From NCBI RefSeq assembly GCF_020091585.1, contig NZ_CP083583.1, forward strand, positions 744,001 through 808,000: a DNA stretch of 64,000 nucleotides. The letters are read 5' to 3'. This document shows positions 49,501-59,447 of this stretch, in pieces. The first letter of the stretch is position 1; each line of letters opens with the position of its first letter. The notes beneath the pieces are model-generated. The model saw only the letters and a list, made by a program, of their open reading frames with translations, was not told the DNA's origin and ran no database searches. Made by a program: the position numbers and the translations under genes. This stretch comes from Kovacikia minuta CCNUW1. GTDB taxonomy: Bacteria > Cyanobacteriota > Cyanobacteriia > Leptolyngbyales > Leptolyngbyaceae.

Positions 49501-51912
49501 GAACTATGGGCTAGAAGTGTTCATCCAGACGATTTGGCGGCAACAGAAGCCACCCTTCAACAAGCGATGCAGGAACGAACCGAGTTCCACCATGAGTATC
49601 GAACCCTGTGGCCGGACGGCTCTCTCCATTGGATAGAAGCGAGAGGACGTTTTACCTATAATGCAGTCCAGCAGCCAATGCGCATGATTGGTGTATTGAT
49701 TGACATTACGGAGCGCAAACAAGCGGAGCAAGAGCGGGAACAACTGCTAGAGCGGGAACGCATTGCCCGATCGCAGGCAGAAACGGCACAGCAGCAATTA
49801 GCAACCATTGTTGACACCTCCCCGATCGGACTGGCGTTATTAGATGCGGAGCAGCGATTTATTACAATTAACGACGCACTGGCTGAAATTAATGGATTAC
49901 CGCGTGAACATCACTTAGGTAAGTCAGTGCCCGAACTATTTGGTGACATTGATCCTGAAATCGTTGAAGTCATTCGTCAAATTTACGTCACAGGGAATCC
50001 TGTTATCTCGCCAAACCTTGCAATCAACGCACCGGGACACGACGATCGCCGTCCCGGTTATTACAACGTTTACTATCTCCCAACAGTTGACTCGAATCAC
50101 CAGGTAGAAGGACTGTTAGCCTATGTCGTTGATGTCACAGAGCGGGTCAAATTAGAGCAAGCCCAGCAGTTTCTCTCTGAAACCAGTGCCGTACTGGCAT
50201 CCTCCCTGGACTATCAAACGACGCTGGAGCAGGTTGCCCAGCTTACTGTCCCGAAATTAGCCGATTGGTGTACGGTTCACATTGCTGAGGAGGATGGCCG
50301 CATCGACCAGATTGCGATCGCTCACATTGACCCTGCCAAACTGGAATGGGCCTATGAACTTCGAGAGAAGTACCCGTTAGATCCAAATGCCACGCATGGA
50401 GTTGCGCTCACTCTACGAACCGGACAACCTAATTTCGTCCCAGACATTTCCGATGAACTTCTGGTACAGGCAGCGCATAATCCTGAACATCTGGAGATTC
50501 TGCAACAGGTTGGCTTCAGTTCTTTTATGTGCGTACCGTTGCGAACTCAGTCCCGCATTATCGGCGTCATTTCCTTTATCTTTGCGGAATCTGAACGGCG
50601 ATATACAGCGGCAGATTTGCAATTAGCAGAAGAACTAGCCCATCGTGCGTCCCTTGCGATCGAGAATGCCCAACTATATCAGACCGCTCAACAGGATCGC
50701 ACTAAAGCAGAAGCTGCAAACCGGATCAAAGATGAGTTTTTAGCTGTTCTATCCCATGAACTGCGATCGCCGCTCAATCCGATTCTTGGTTGGACAAGGC
50801 TGTTACGGAAACAGCAACTCGATGCGACCAAAACTGCCCAGGCTTTAGAAACCATTGAGCGCAATGCCAGGTTACAGGCACAACTGATTGAAGACCTGCT
50901 GGATGTTTCCCGAATTTTGCAGGGGAAAATGACCTTAAATATTGCGCCTATAAATTTAGCTGCCACAATTAACGCTGCGCTAGAAACGGTACACCTGGCA
51001 GCAGAAGCAAAACAGATTCACATTCAAACCATACTCGCTCCTATTTCTGGAAGGGTTTTAGGGGATGCAAATCGTCTTCAGCAGGTAATTTGGAATCTGC
51101 TTTCAAATGCTGTAAAGTTCACTCCAGAAGGCGGTAGTGTCACCCTTGAGCTGTCAGCTAAAGAGAGCGTGAGAGAGCATGAGGGTGAGAATGAAGAGGC
51201 TTCTCTGTTCCTCCCTTCCCACTCTCCTACCCTTCCCTATGCCCAAATTACCGTCACCGATACGGGGAAAGGCATCAGCCCTGAATTTTTGCCCCATGTG
51301 TTTGATTACTTCCGGCAAGAGGATAGCACAACAACCCGACGCTTTGGCGGGCTAGGATTAGGACTGGCGATCGTTCGTCAACTGGTTGAACTGCATGGAG
51401 GCACCGTTTGGGCAGAAAGCCCAGGAGCTGATTTAGGAGCCACCTTTACCCTGCGATTACCCTTGAACAGTACAGGGCACAACCAATCTTCTCAAACTAA
51501 ATCTTTAGAGAAAGAGACAGACTTAACAGGGATTCGCATTTTAGTGGTAGAGGACGAACCAGATATGCAGGAACTATCATCCTTCATCTTGACCAATGTG
51601 GGTGCCCAGGTTATGGCTGTAGGCTCTGCCATGCAAGCATTGACTCTTCTCAATCAATTTTTGCCTGATTTGCTCCTGTGTGACATGGGAATGCCAGACA
51701 TGGATGGTTATTCCCTGATCCAACAAATTAGAACATGGGCACCCGAACAGGGTGGAAACATTCCGGCGATCGCCCTCACAGCCTATGCCGGGGAAATTAA
51801 CCAGCAACACGCCATAGCTGCTGGATTTCAAATGCATATCTCGAAGCCAATAGAGCCAGAAAAATTAGTGCGATCGATCATTCACTTGCTTCACCTAGAC
51901 TTGGAGCGTTGA
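46584..51912 (+). pseudogene. Multi-PAS hybrid histidine kinase, one-base frameshift
   Basis: Two frames make one gene: 46584-47678 and the +1-shifted frame running to 51912. Residue order: ribbon-helix-helix-like head (KQRVSVSLTRTAWRSL), PAS, PAS, frameshift, PAS, PAS, PAS, GAF (CVPLVKQGRFVALFLL), PAS with GAF again, HisKA (LAVLSHELRSPLNPILGW), HATPase (NLLSNAVKFTPEGG, GLGLGLAIVRQLVELHGG) and a receiver (ILVVEDEPDM, phospho-Asp in LLLCDMGMPDMDG). The break is in CAAAGGGAGG at 47600-47608: deleting one G joins ITERQQTEILLQQAK to REALENQQ. About 1770 aa intact. Either a true null mutation or a sequencing error; both halves keep good coding quality. Confidence 0.85.
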
Positions 51913-52650
51913 AATGGTCAAGATCCCCGCACCTGCATGGGCGGATGTTGCCTCGGACTTTCCAAACTGGAAAATGGTCTATCACTACTTTTTGAGTTGC
52001 AATCAAATGTAGGATGGGTTAGCAATGGCGTAACCCATGCGGGCGTTGGGTTTCGTGCCTTAATCCAACCACACAGGTCTTGTATTTAATTGCACCCTCC
52101 CACTTATCACTACTTTTTGAGTTGGATTTGAAACTCCAACTTTAGTTGGAGTTCATCTTCTCCTTTAAGACGAACGGATGCTCAACCTCTGTGCGGGATA
52201 AAAGTTTCAACTCTGAGTGGACGACAAGTTGGAATCAATTGCCTATATTGAATTCATAGCAAACACAACCGCAACCCAATTGCAAGTTTCAAGTTTGCTA
52301 GATACAGATTCAGAAAGGTGAGGAATGAATGGGGCATTTCCTAAATGGATTATCCATCACCCATCCCAGGGAAATTACTCGCCTCATCTTGGATATTGCA
52401 GGATTAAGTAGTACGTGAACAGGATGGCTTTTTTTTGCCTTAAAGCGTGGCAGCTCATATTTCCGCTCTATTCAGCCTGACTACCGAAGTTGATCGAAAA
52501 TAGCTGATTGGTAGTGGCACGTAGTGTTCACACCGTATCTATTGAATCTATACCAATCAGATTAATTCCGTATTGCTGGACTTTTTCAAAAAAGCCATGA
52601 CCGCAATCAAACGATCGTCACCATTACTTTAACCCCAAAGGAGATTTTCT
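51913..52650. other. Intergenic stretch with short repeats, no gene
   Basis: 738 bases without a credible frame. TATCACTACTTTTTGAGTTG occurs twice (51980-51999 and 52105-52124) as a 20-bp direct repeat. Between them lies GGATGGGTTAGCAATGGCGT (from 52012), the start of a dispersed hairpin repeat common in cyanobacteria (GGGTTA / TAACCC arms, continuing GCGGGCGTTGGGTTTCG). The rest shows nothing. Confidence 0.7.
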
Positions 52651-53145
52651 ATGAAAGGACTTGTTTTTACCGCACTTTATGCCTCCATGATGACAATAGG
52701 TGTGGCTATGACTGCTCAGGCACAATTAACAAGCTCCAGCGCATCTGCCCCTCAAATTGTCATGGCTGATGCTGATCCGCTTGATACACAAGCAACTGAA
52801 ACAGGTTTGGCGACCCATTTTATTGATGTCAAAGTTGAAGGTAATCCCATTTCCCAATTGACGATCGGTTTTCCAGATGGACTCAAAGTGGCACGGGGAA
52901 TTAATGTTGCCGCCCGATCTCAACAATCTATCAATAGTACCGTTGCGATAAATGGCAACACTGCCACAATCAACTTTGCGCAGCCAGTGAAACCAGGCAC
53001 AACGCTAAAGGTTGCCCTCCGCGGTGTCACGGGTTCACGGGCTAACGATGATATCTGGTTCTATCCCGTTTCAGTTCGTTATGTTGGGGAAACGGAAAAT
53101 ATTCCGATTGGAACTGCTCGGATTCAAACCTACGACGACGATTAG
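52651..53145 (+). CDS. DUF2808 secreted protein
   Basis: 164 aa, AAAGGAG 7-8 bases before the ATG. A signal peptide (GLVFTALYASMMTIGVAM, cleavage after AQA) precedes the domain: THFIDVKVEGNPISQLTIGF, PDGLKVARGINVAA, NTATINFAQPVKPGTTLKVA, DIWFYPVSVRYVGETENIPI. This matches DUF2808, a family of cyanobacterial exported proteins of unknown role. Length is normal for the family. Stands alone, no operon partners. Confidence 0.85.
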   Translation: MKGLVFTALYASMMTIGVAMTAQAQLTSSSASAPQIVMADADPLDTQATETGLATHFIDVKVEGNPISQLTIGFPDGLKVARGINVAARSQQSINSTVAINGNTATINFAQPVKPGTTLKVALRGVTGSRANDDIWFYPVSVRYVGETENIPIGTARIQTYDDD

Positions 53146-53189
53146 GGGCTATAAAGAAACAATTCTATTCTGTAGCTGTTAGTTTGTAG

Positions 53190-53223
53190 CTGTTGGCGGT
53201 CAGTTGTTTCTGGTCGCCAACAG
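53190..53223. repeat. 9-bp hairpin after the DUF2808 gene
   Basis: CTGTTGGCG / CGCCAACAG with a 16-base loop, 45 bases past the stop. No T-run, so a weak terminator or an RNA-stabilising hairpin. Confidence 0.4.
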
Positions 53224-53379
53224 TTGAGTACTCATCGCCCAATTCCATATTTTCCATACCAGTACTGCCGCGATCGTGATTGATTGAGATCTTAAGATCA
53301 TTTGTGATTTTTCTCACTCTAAGCCCATTTCCCAGGTAAGAGGTTGTTTGAAAAGTCCTACTGTCGGTAGCAAAGATGC

Positions 53380-53653
53380 GATCCCCCTAAGTCCCCCTTA
53401 ATAAAGGGGAGTTTAAGCCTGTTTCCCCCCTTTTTAAGCTACGGTGTACACACAAGTCGATCGCTGATTCGTTTTCCGAAAACCTGATCCTCCACAACCT
53501 TGATTTCTCGTTGCCGGTTCTCAATAAGCCGAGATTATTGAGATTTCAGCCAATTTCCAAAGTTGAGGCAGAGCAAGGGTTTCAGGACTTGTGTTCACAG
53601 ATTTCCGACTTGTGTGTACACGGTAGCCTTTTTAAGGGGGGGTAGGGGGGATC
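53380..53653. mobile_element. Foldback repeat (outer, older) carrying a nested MITE
   Basis: Left end GATCCCCCTAAGTCCCCCTT and right end AAGGGGGGGTAGGGGGGATC are imperfect complements, with C/T-rich and G/A-rich inner parts. Removing the nested 188-bp MITE and one 10-bp duplicate restores CCCCCCTTTTTAAGGGGGG. No transposase gene. Similar 'CCCCCTTAAAAAGGGGG' foldbacks are common in cyanobacterial intergenic DNA. Confidence 0.65.
53439..53626. mobile_element. 188-bp MITE with 21-bp inverted ends and 10-bp target duplication
   Basis: Left end 53439-53459 begins CTACGGTGTACACACAAGTC and is complementary to 53606-53626 except at one position. Both sides are flanked by CCTTTTTAAG (53429-53438 and 53627-53636), a 10-bp direct duplication made on insertion. 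The interior has no open frame, so it needs a transposase from elsewhere in the genome. Confidence 0.85.
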
Positions 53654-53715
53654 TCTGAATGTTACATCTTACAGTCCATACCTTTTCAAACATCCTCTAA
53701 GGCAGATGTAACCCA

Positions 53716-54273
53716 TCAGGATGCACCGTTGTCAGATGGAATTTGATTGACGTGAGGAGGATTGCGATAGTGCAATTCAAATGACACGGGAGCACCACTG
53801 ATTCGTTCAATGTCATTGCGAATTGCCTCTGCATTCCCCCAAACGATTGCCCCATCACTCCGGTTATGGACCAGGGTTTCAATCTGTTCACAGTATTGGT
53901 TATGGTCACGAGTGACGAAGAAGCCATAAGTCCGGCAGGCGATCGGGCGGGAATCATAGATCCTGCATGCTCCCTCTTGCTCATCCAAATAGGGGCATAC
54001 CACCGCTGAACTTAACGTTTGCTCAGCGATTTGTTGTAGCAGGGCGTCGATCCTTTGTTCAACGATCGCCTGGGCGGCATCGGGAAGTCTGGCGACAGCA
54101 GCATCTACTCTTTCCCATTCGGCTGGGCTAAGTTCAAGCGGTTGGGCAAGGTGGCGACAGCAAGCATCACACCCTCGCTGACAGGGCCACCAGTCCCGAT
54201 CGATCCGGATAGCGCGCACTCTGGATTCAATTTGTATCTCCAGACTTTGCAAGGATTGGCTGCCTTTGCTCAT
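53716..54273 (-). CDS. YkgJ-family cysteine cluster protein
   Basis: 185 aa. Metal-site Cys are clear: CQRGCDACCRH near residue 31, CPYLDEQEGACRIYDSRP near 93 and ACRTYGF near 112. This is the layout of YkgJ/UPF0153 proteins, small zinc- or iron-sulfur-binding proteins of unknown role. Full length for the family; ATG start. No operon partners on this strand. Confidence 0.85.
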   Translation of the reverse strand: MSKGSQSLQSLEIQIESRVRAIRIDRDWWPCQRGCDACCRHLAQPLELSPAEWERVDAAVARLPDAAQAIVEQRIDALLQQIAEQTLSSAVVCPYLDEQEGACRIYDSRPIACRTYGFFVTRDHNQYCEQIETLVHNRSDGAIVWGNAEAIRNDIERISGAPVSFELHYRNPPHVNQIPSDNGAS

Positions 54274-54482
54274 GTCGCTCTCACCTTGAGACCTCAGGTA
54301 TATGTTACAGCGACCACCAAAGGTTAGGGCAAAGGTTTTTGCTCGCAGGCTCAGCCCTTACGACTGGAACTGCCGGGATGATTTAATTCGAGCGTGGTCG
54401 TGCAATTCGAAGGGGGATAAAAAAGGTCATCTAGAACTAAAACTAAGCCTTAAACTGATACAGAACCCTTTGACTTCTATCA

Positions 54483-55073
54483 ATGCAATTGCCCCTCGCT
54501 ACCAGTAATGTTGAAACTCAAGCTAAAATCATTGGCGGCTCGATCGCGCTAATTTGGGGGCTAGAACTGATAGACCAACTATTGTTGCGGCACCGTTTAG
54601 ATCGCTTGGGCATTGTGCCTCGTACTCAAATTGGACTGCGAGGCATTTTGTTTGCGCCCCTGTTGCATGGCAGTTGGAGCCACCTGATTGCAAATACCCT
54701 ACCTTTCGTTGTTCTAGGCTGGTTGACCCTACTGCATGGCGTCACAGAATTCACGATCGTGACGGCTGTTATCTGGTTGGTTAGTGGTTTAGGCGTTTGG
54801 CTCCTGGCACCATCCCATACGCTTCACATTGGTGCTAGCGGCATTATTTTTGGCTATTTTGGCTTCCTGCTATCCCGCAGATATTTTGAGCAAGACCTGC
54901 GCTCTGCAACCGTTTCGGTGGTGGTTGCGGTGCTCTACGGTCCCCTTATCTGGGGTATCCTACCTTCTCGGAGACGGGGCATCTCCTGGCAAGGACATCT
55001 GTTTGGCTTTGTCGGCAGTATCCTTACAGCGCGTTATCTACCAGAGTTAAGGCAGTGGTTTGCAACGTTCTAA
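54483..55073 (+). CDS. Rhomboid-family intramembrane serine protease
   Basis: 196 aa with six hydrophobic helices. Hallmarks: APLLHGSWSHLIANTLPF (the HxxxN segment of helix 2), LHIGASGIIFGYFGFLLSRR (nucleophile Ser in GxSG, helix 4) and SWQGHLFGFVGSI (catalytic His, helix 6). Cleaves membrane proteins in the bilayer; substrates unknown. Compact, without cytoplasmic domain. Confidence 0.9.
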   Translation: MQLPLATSNVETQAKIIGGSIALIWGLELIDQLLLRHRLDRLGIVPRTQIGLRGILFAPLLHGSWSHLIANTLPFVVLGWLTLLHGVTEFTIVTAVIWLVSGLGVWLLAPSHTLHIGASGIIFGYFGFLLSRRYFEQDLRSATVSVVVAVLYGPLIWGILPSRRRGISWQGHLFGFVGSILTARYLPELRQWFATF

Positions 55074-55195
55074 GGTCAATCGCCAGCCGTCAAAGCTCAA
55101 ATTCCTGCATGCAACAACGCTTTCCTGATTCCCCAAAAGCGGGTCTGTCCCTAGTAAGCTAAAAAAGCTGACTTCTTATTTAAAGCGGTTGATTA

Positions 55196-55699
55196 ATGCA
55201 AAAGACTCATGCCTTCGCCATTCTTGCCCCCGTCCCAGAGATGCACCTGATCTCAGGGTTGGATGCCATTGCTGCTCAACTGGACTCAGACGATTTGCCG
55301 TCTGAACACCTGACCAGGGTGGCGTTTGGCAGCATGGACTTTGAGGTGTTTGGTGAGGCCGAAAAGCTCCGGGGTGGAAAGGCGATCGAAGTGTTGATTT
55401 ATGCGTCTCATGCCAAAGGTGAGCAACCCTTAAACCCAGAGGTGACCTGGCGAGGGTTGTATGTCGGCTATGTCGCTTCTCGTCGAGGGCGCTATCCAGG
55501 TAAACCAATTTACCGCCCTCAATCTACGGCGACGGATACGCCAACCTGGGCAGTGTTTTGGGAGGTGCAGGAGTTAGAACTGCTCAAGAAAGCGATTCCA
55601 ATTGGTAGCTTGCGTGGGAAGAATAAGAAAACAAACTTTGGAGCGCGATTCATTCCAGAAGGTCCAGTTTTGATTGAGTATCCGGCAATCCGACCCTGA
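55196..55699 (+). CDS. Conserved hypothetical protein
   Basis: 167 aa, soluble, beta-rich (TWRGLYVGYVASRRGRYPGK, WAVFWEVQELELLKKAIPIG). Looks conserved cyanobacterial but I cannot name a family. Start chosen at the first ATG after the rhomboid gene; ribosome site weak. Confidence 0.6.
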   Translation: MQKTHAFAILAPVPEMHLISGLDAIAAQLDSDDLPSEHLTRVAFGSMDFEVFGEAEKLRGGKAIEVLIYASHAKGEQPLNPEVTWRGLYVGYVASRRGRYPGKPIYRPQSTATDTPTWAVFWEVQELELLKKAIPIGSLRGKNKKTNFGARFIPEGPVLIEYPAIRP

Positions 55700-55727
55700 T
55701 GGAGTTCACCAGGTAGAGGAACCAGCC

Positions 55728-55847
55728 ATGACAATTGCAACCTACAATCTTCGGTGTGGTGGCAGGGCAGCGCATCCATTGGATTCAGCTTTGCCAGGAA
55801 CCTCCCCAGCCAGGAATGCACTGAGAACTGTTGGCGTCTGCCCATAA
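55728..55847 (+). pseudogene. Possible 5' remnant of an endonuclease/exonuclease/phosphatase gene
   Basis: A 39-codon frame starts MTIATYNLRCGGR, a typical opening of EEP-fold enzymes (first strand with the Asn metal ligand). It ends at a TAA after unrelated-looking sequence, so at most a short remnant. Low support. Confidence 0.25.
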
Positions 55848-55905
55848 AACATTGGCGGTTTAAAATCTTTGTACTACAATCACATAGACTCTGGAGGGTT
55901 TAGAG

Positions 55906-56187
55906 ATGAATAAGGGCGAATTAGTTGACCAAATTGCTGAGAAGGCAGACTGCACCAAGAAGGATGCTGATGCCATTTTGACCGCAATCCTCGATACCAT
56001 TTTGGAAACTGTAGCTAAAGGTGAAAAGGTAACACTGGTAGGCTTCGGTACTTTTGAAGTGCGAGATCGAGCGGCACGGGAGGGGCGTAATCCTTCGACG
56101 GGTGCGACGATTCAGATTCCAGCAACGAAAGTTCCAGCCTTCAGTGCTGGGAAACAGTTTAAGGATAAGGTGGTGAACCTTAAGTAA
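55906..56187 (+). CDS. hup: HU-type histone-like DNA-binding protein
   Basis: 93 aa, GGAGG 8 bases before the ATG. Complete HU: helical dimerisation part (NKGELVDQIAEKADCTKKDA, ILTAILDTILETVAKGEKV), TLVGFGTFEVRDRAAREGRN, then the arm RNPSTGATIQIPATKVPAFS and GKQFKDKVVN. Bends and packages DNA; abundant nucleoid protein. ACAATCACA... A/T-rich promoter region precedes it. No operon partner. Confidence 0.95.
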   Translation: MNKGELVDQIAEKADCTKKDADAILTAILDTILETVAKGEKVTLVGFGTFEVRDRAAREGRNPSTGATIQIPATKVPAFSAGKQFKDKVVNLK

Positions 56188-56353
56188 TGAGCTAGAGCCT
56201 GGACCCACTTTGCGTGCTCAAAACGGTCCGCACTGGCTACTCAAATGGAGGCTTCTGCGCTCAAGCTGAGTACCCAGTGTGGACTGTTTCAATTTCCCAA
56301 TTCCTGTAGGTGGGTGAAGTGTGCAGAGGGGAGATTTGCTAGGAAAATTTGGA

Positions 56354-57517
56354 TTAGAGTTTGTCTACCGCAATTTGAATTCGTTTCAGGGCTTCCTGGA
56401 TATTTTCCAGGGAGTTTGCATAGGAAAGCCTCAAGTACCCCTTCCCAAACTCACCAAAGGCTGTACCCGAAAGAACCGCAACCCCTGCTTCCGTCAGCAG
56501 ATAATTGGCAAATGCATCACAGGGAAGGGAAAGTTTTGTGACGTTAGGAAATACGTAGAATGCCCCCGTGGGCTTGAGACAATCGATGCCTGCGATCGCA
56601 TTCAAACCATTGACGATCGCATCCCGCCGTTGCCTAAATTCAGCCACCATCCGATCAACAGCATCCTGGGAGCCTAAAAGCGCTTCCATGCCAGCAATTT
56701 GTGTAAAAGAACAGGTGCAGGAGTTGGAATTAATCATCAACCGAACAATCTGTTCAGTGATGGGTTGGGGAGCAATGCTGTACCCTAATCGCCAGCCCGT
56801 CATGGCATAGGTTTTTGAATGACCATCCAGCAAAATGGTTCGTTCCTTCATTCCAGGAAAACTAATGATGCTCTGGTGTTTGCCTTCGTAAAGAATGCGG
56901 GAGTAGATTTCATCTGAAAGCACATAAAAGTTGTGCTTGTTTGCCAGGTAGGCGATCTCTTCCAGATCCTCGGCGGTTAACAAACCACCCGTTGGATTTT
57001 GGGGAGAATTTAAAATTAATAATTGGGTGCGATCGGAAATTGCATCAATTAAATCATCCATCCGAAAGCGAAAATCCACTTCCTCCAGTAATGGCAGCGG
57101 AACTGCTTTTGCCCCGGCAAAGCGAATCACAGATTCGTAAATCGGAAATCCTGGATTGGGATAAATCACCTCATCCCCGGCATCCACTAACGCCAAAATG
57201 GTGAAAAAGAGAATGGGTTTAGCGCCAGGAGTCACCGCTACTTCATCGGGATGAACTCTGACTCCTCTTGTTTGGGCAATCTGTTGCGCAATCACTTCAC
57301 GAAATTCCAGGATTCCCGCCGCTGGAGCATACCCCGTATAGCCGTCCTTCATGGCTTGAAATGCGGCATTACAAATATTTACAGGAGTTGGAAAATCAGG
57401 CTGCCCAATTTCGAGGTGAACCACACTTTTACCCTGAGCTTCCAGCTCCTTTGCTCTGGCAAAAACCTCGAACGCAGATTCGGTGCCTAAACGATTCATG
57501 CGCTCAGCAAATTTCAT
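56354..57517 (-). CDS. Class I/II PLP-dependent aminotransferase
   Basis: 387 aa from the ATG at 57517 (MKFAERMNRLGTESAFEVFA), the usual family start; ATGs at 57556 or 57670 would add an unlike N-terminus. Fold-type I marks: LEIGQPDFPTP, SPQNPTGGLLTAEDLEEIA, YVLSDEIYSRILYEG (Asp binding the pyridine N), LLDGHSKTYAMTGWRLGY (Schiff-base Lys in SKTYAMTGWR) and the end RLSYANS (substrate Arg). Likely acts on aspartate, aromatic or branched amino acids; the neighbourhood (homogentisate pathway) makes tyrosine a possible substrate, which is inference. Confidence 0.9.
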   Translation of the reverse strand: MKFAERMNRLGTESAFEVFARAKELEAQGKSVVHLEIGQPDFPTPVNICNAAFQAMKDGYTGYAPAAGILEFREVIAQQIAQTRGVRVHPDEVAVTPGAKPILFFTILALVDAGDEVIYPNPGFPIYESVIRFAGAKAVPLPLLEEVDFRFRMDDLIDAISDRTQLLILNSPQNPTGGLLTAEDLEEIAYLANKHNFYVLSDEIYSRILYEGKHQSIISFPGMKERTILLDGHSKTYAMTGWRLGYSIAPQPITEQIVRLMINSNSCTCSFTQIAGMEALLGSQDAVDRMVAEFRQRRDAIVNGLNAIAGIDCLKPTGAFYVFPNVTKLSLPCDAFANYLLTEAGVAVLSGTAFGEFGKGYLRLSYANSLENIQEALKRIQIAVDKL

Positions 57518-57575
57518 GGGCAGGGAAGGGGTGGGAGGGGAAAGGGAAGGTTGCATAGGAAGAATGAAGGATGAG

Positions 57576-59442
57576 TTATGGACCAGGAATTCGTTCTGAT
57601 TCCTGCTTGAAGCGATCGCGCAAGACCCGCCGCATAATTTTGTTTGAGGCAGTACGGGGCAGGGCATCAATGATGACCAGATGATGAATCTTGAACAGGG
57701 GATTGAGCCGTTGTTTGATTGCCGTTTGTAATTGCACGATTAACGGTTCCTGAGCGGTTTTTTGGCTCCTCTGGTGCAACAACCACATAAATCACCAACT
57801 GGCTGGGACCTCCATCAGGGGGAGAAACGGCGATCGCCGCCGTCTCACAAACCCCATCCACGGTGTTCAATGTTTGCTCAATCTCGGCTGAACTGACCTT
57901 AATCCCCCCCAGGTTCATCGTGTCATCGACGCGACCGTGGGAACGGTAGTAACCATTTGCCAGCCGTTCTATCTGGTCTCCGTGGCGGCGAAGCGGGGCG
58001 GCAGGGAGGGGCGGCAGGGAAGGGGTGTCGGCGAAATAAACCTGGTGGTGGTTCTGGTTAAGTAACTCGGTGGAAAGCCCGATCGCAGGTGGAATGATGA
58101 ACGCTTCCCCTTTGTTTGTGGGGTGCCCCACCTCGTCGCAAATCGCAATCTCTAAACCGAGGGCAGGTGTGGTAAAAGTTGCTGGAATGCAGGGTTGAAT
58201 CAGGGTTCCTGTGAGGTAGGCACCGCCAATTTCCGTCCCGCCACAATACTCAATCACAGGTTTGCATCCTGCCAGGGACATCAGATAGTGCATATCCTGC
58301 GGAGTCGAACATTCGCCCGTAGAACTGAATGCCCTGATCTTGCTCCAATCCAGTCCCTCCATACAGCTCGTTGTCTTCCAGGCACACACCAGACTGGGAA
58401 CCACACCCAGCATCGTCACGCCCGCAGATTGAATGAATTGACCATAACCCCGTTCTGTGGGGGCACCGGTATAGAGCGCAATGGTCGCCCGGTTAATCAG
58501 GCTAGCGTAAATTAACCACGGTCCCATCATCCATCCCAGGTTCGTGTACCAGGCAACCACATCCCCAGGGTGAATATCCTGATGCAGGTGCCCATCAGCG
58601 GCGCACTTAATTGGAGTCGTCTGGGTCCAGGGAATCGCCTTGGGGGTGCCCGTAGTGCCAGAAGAGAACAGGATATTGGTGGGGGCTGCGGGGGTGGCGG
58701 GGATCGGGTCAAATTCTTGATGAGGACTCAAAAACTGTTCCCAGGTGCCATCTCCTGGGCGCAATTCAATCGAAACGGCAGAACTGAGCGATCGCACGAT
58801 CGCCGGGGGTGCCCCTGCATCGACTACTTTGGCGTACAGCGGAAATTGTTTTCCCGCATGGCGCGTGTAGTCCTGGGTAAAAATGGCTTTTGCCTGGGAT
58901 AGGCGCAGGCGGGTTGCGATCTCATTGGCAGCGAAACTATCGGCAATGGAAACCACCACACACCCTGCTGCCACAATTCCCAGATAAATCGCGACCGATT
59001 CGGGTGTCATCGGCATAGCAATGGCGATCGCTTCCCCTGGCTGAAACCCCATTGCCACCAGCCCATTTGCCACCCGATTGGTGAGTGCCCGCAGTTCTCC
59101 AAAGGTCAAGCGGTAGAGGGAACCTGCTTCTGATTGGGCAACAATGGCAATGGCAGTTTCCGATGCCTGAAAGCAACTCTCGGAAATGTTGAGGCGGGCA
59201 TCGGGCAACCATTTTGGGAACTCCATACCCTCCGCTAAATCCACAATTTGGCGATAGGGTTGCCTGAACCGAATCCCTAGACGACGAATCACCCAATCCC
59301 AATAATCAGCCCGATGCTTCGCTGTCCAGGCATGCAGTTCTTCGTAGGAATTGAGTTTCAGCTCGCGCATGCCTGCGGCAATATTCGTTGCCTGAATTTG
59401 CTCAGGAGAAGGAACCCAAACCGGAATCTGATTAGCCATCAC
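57576..59442 (-). pseudogene. AMP-dependent acyl-CoA synthetase, frameshift near the C-terminus
   Basis: The main frame (59442 to 57667) gives 591 aa: ANL superfamily with P-loop ILFSSGTTGTPKAIPWTQ, GECSTPQDM and YCGGTEIGG (adenylate site), GYYRSHGRVDDTMNLGGIKV (hinge). At the A6 run near 57759 it leaves the true frame; removing one A continues as PKTAQEPLIVQLQTAIKQRL, PRTASNKIMRRVL (catalytic Lys) to 57576. So the last 65 residues, including the adenylation Lys, are out of frame. Closest in feel to plant AAE17/18-like acetate/acetoacetate ligases. Could feed acetoacetate from homogentisate cleavage to acetoacetyl-CoA (inference). Null mutation or homopolymer sequencing error. Confidence 0.8.
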
Positions 59443-59447
59443 CGTTG

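Noticed and set aside
57755-57768. Programmed -1 frameshift at A-AAA-AAC
   Set aside because: The C-terminal frame needs +1 (or -2), not -1; a one-base indel is simpler.
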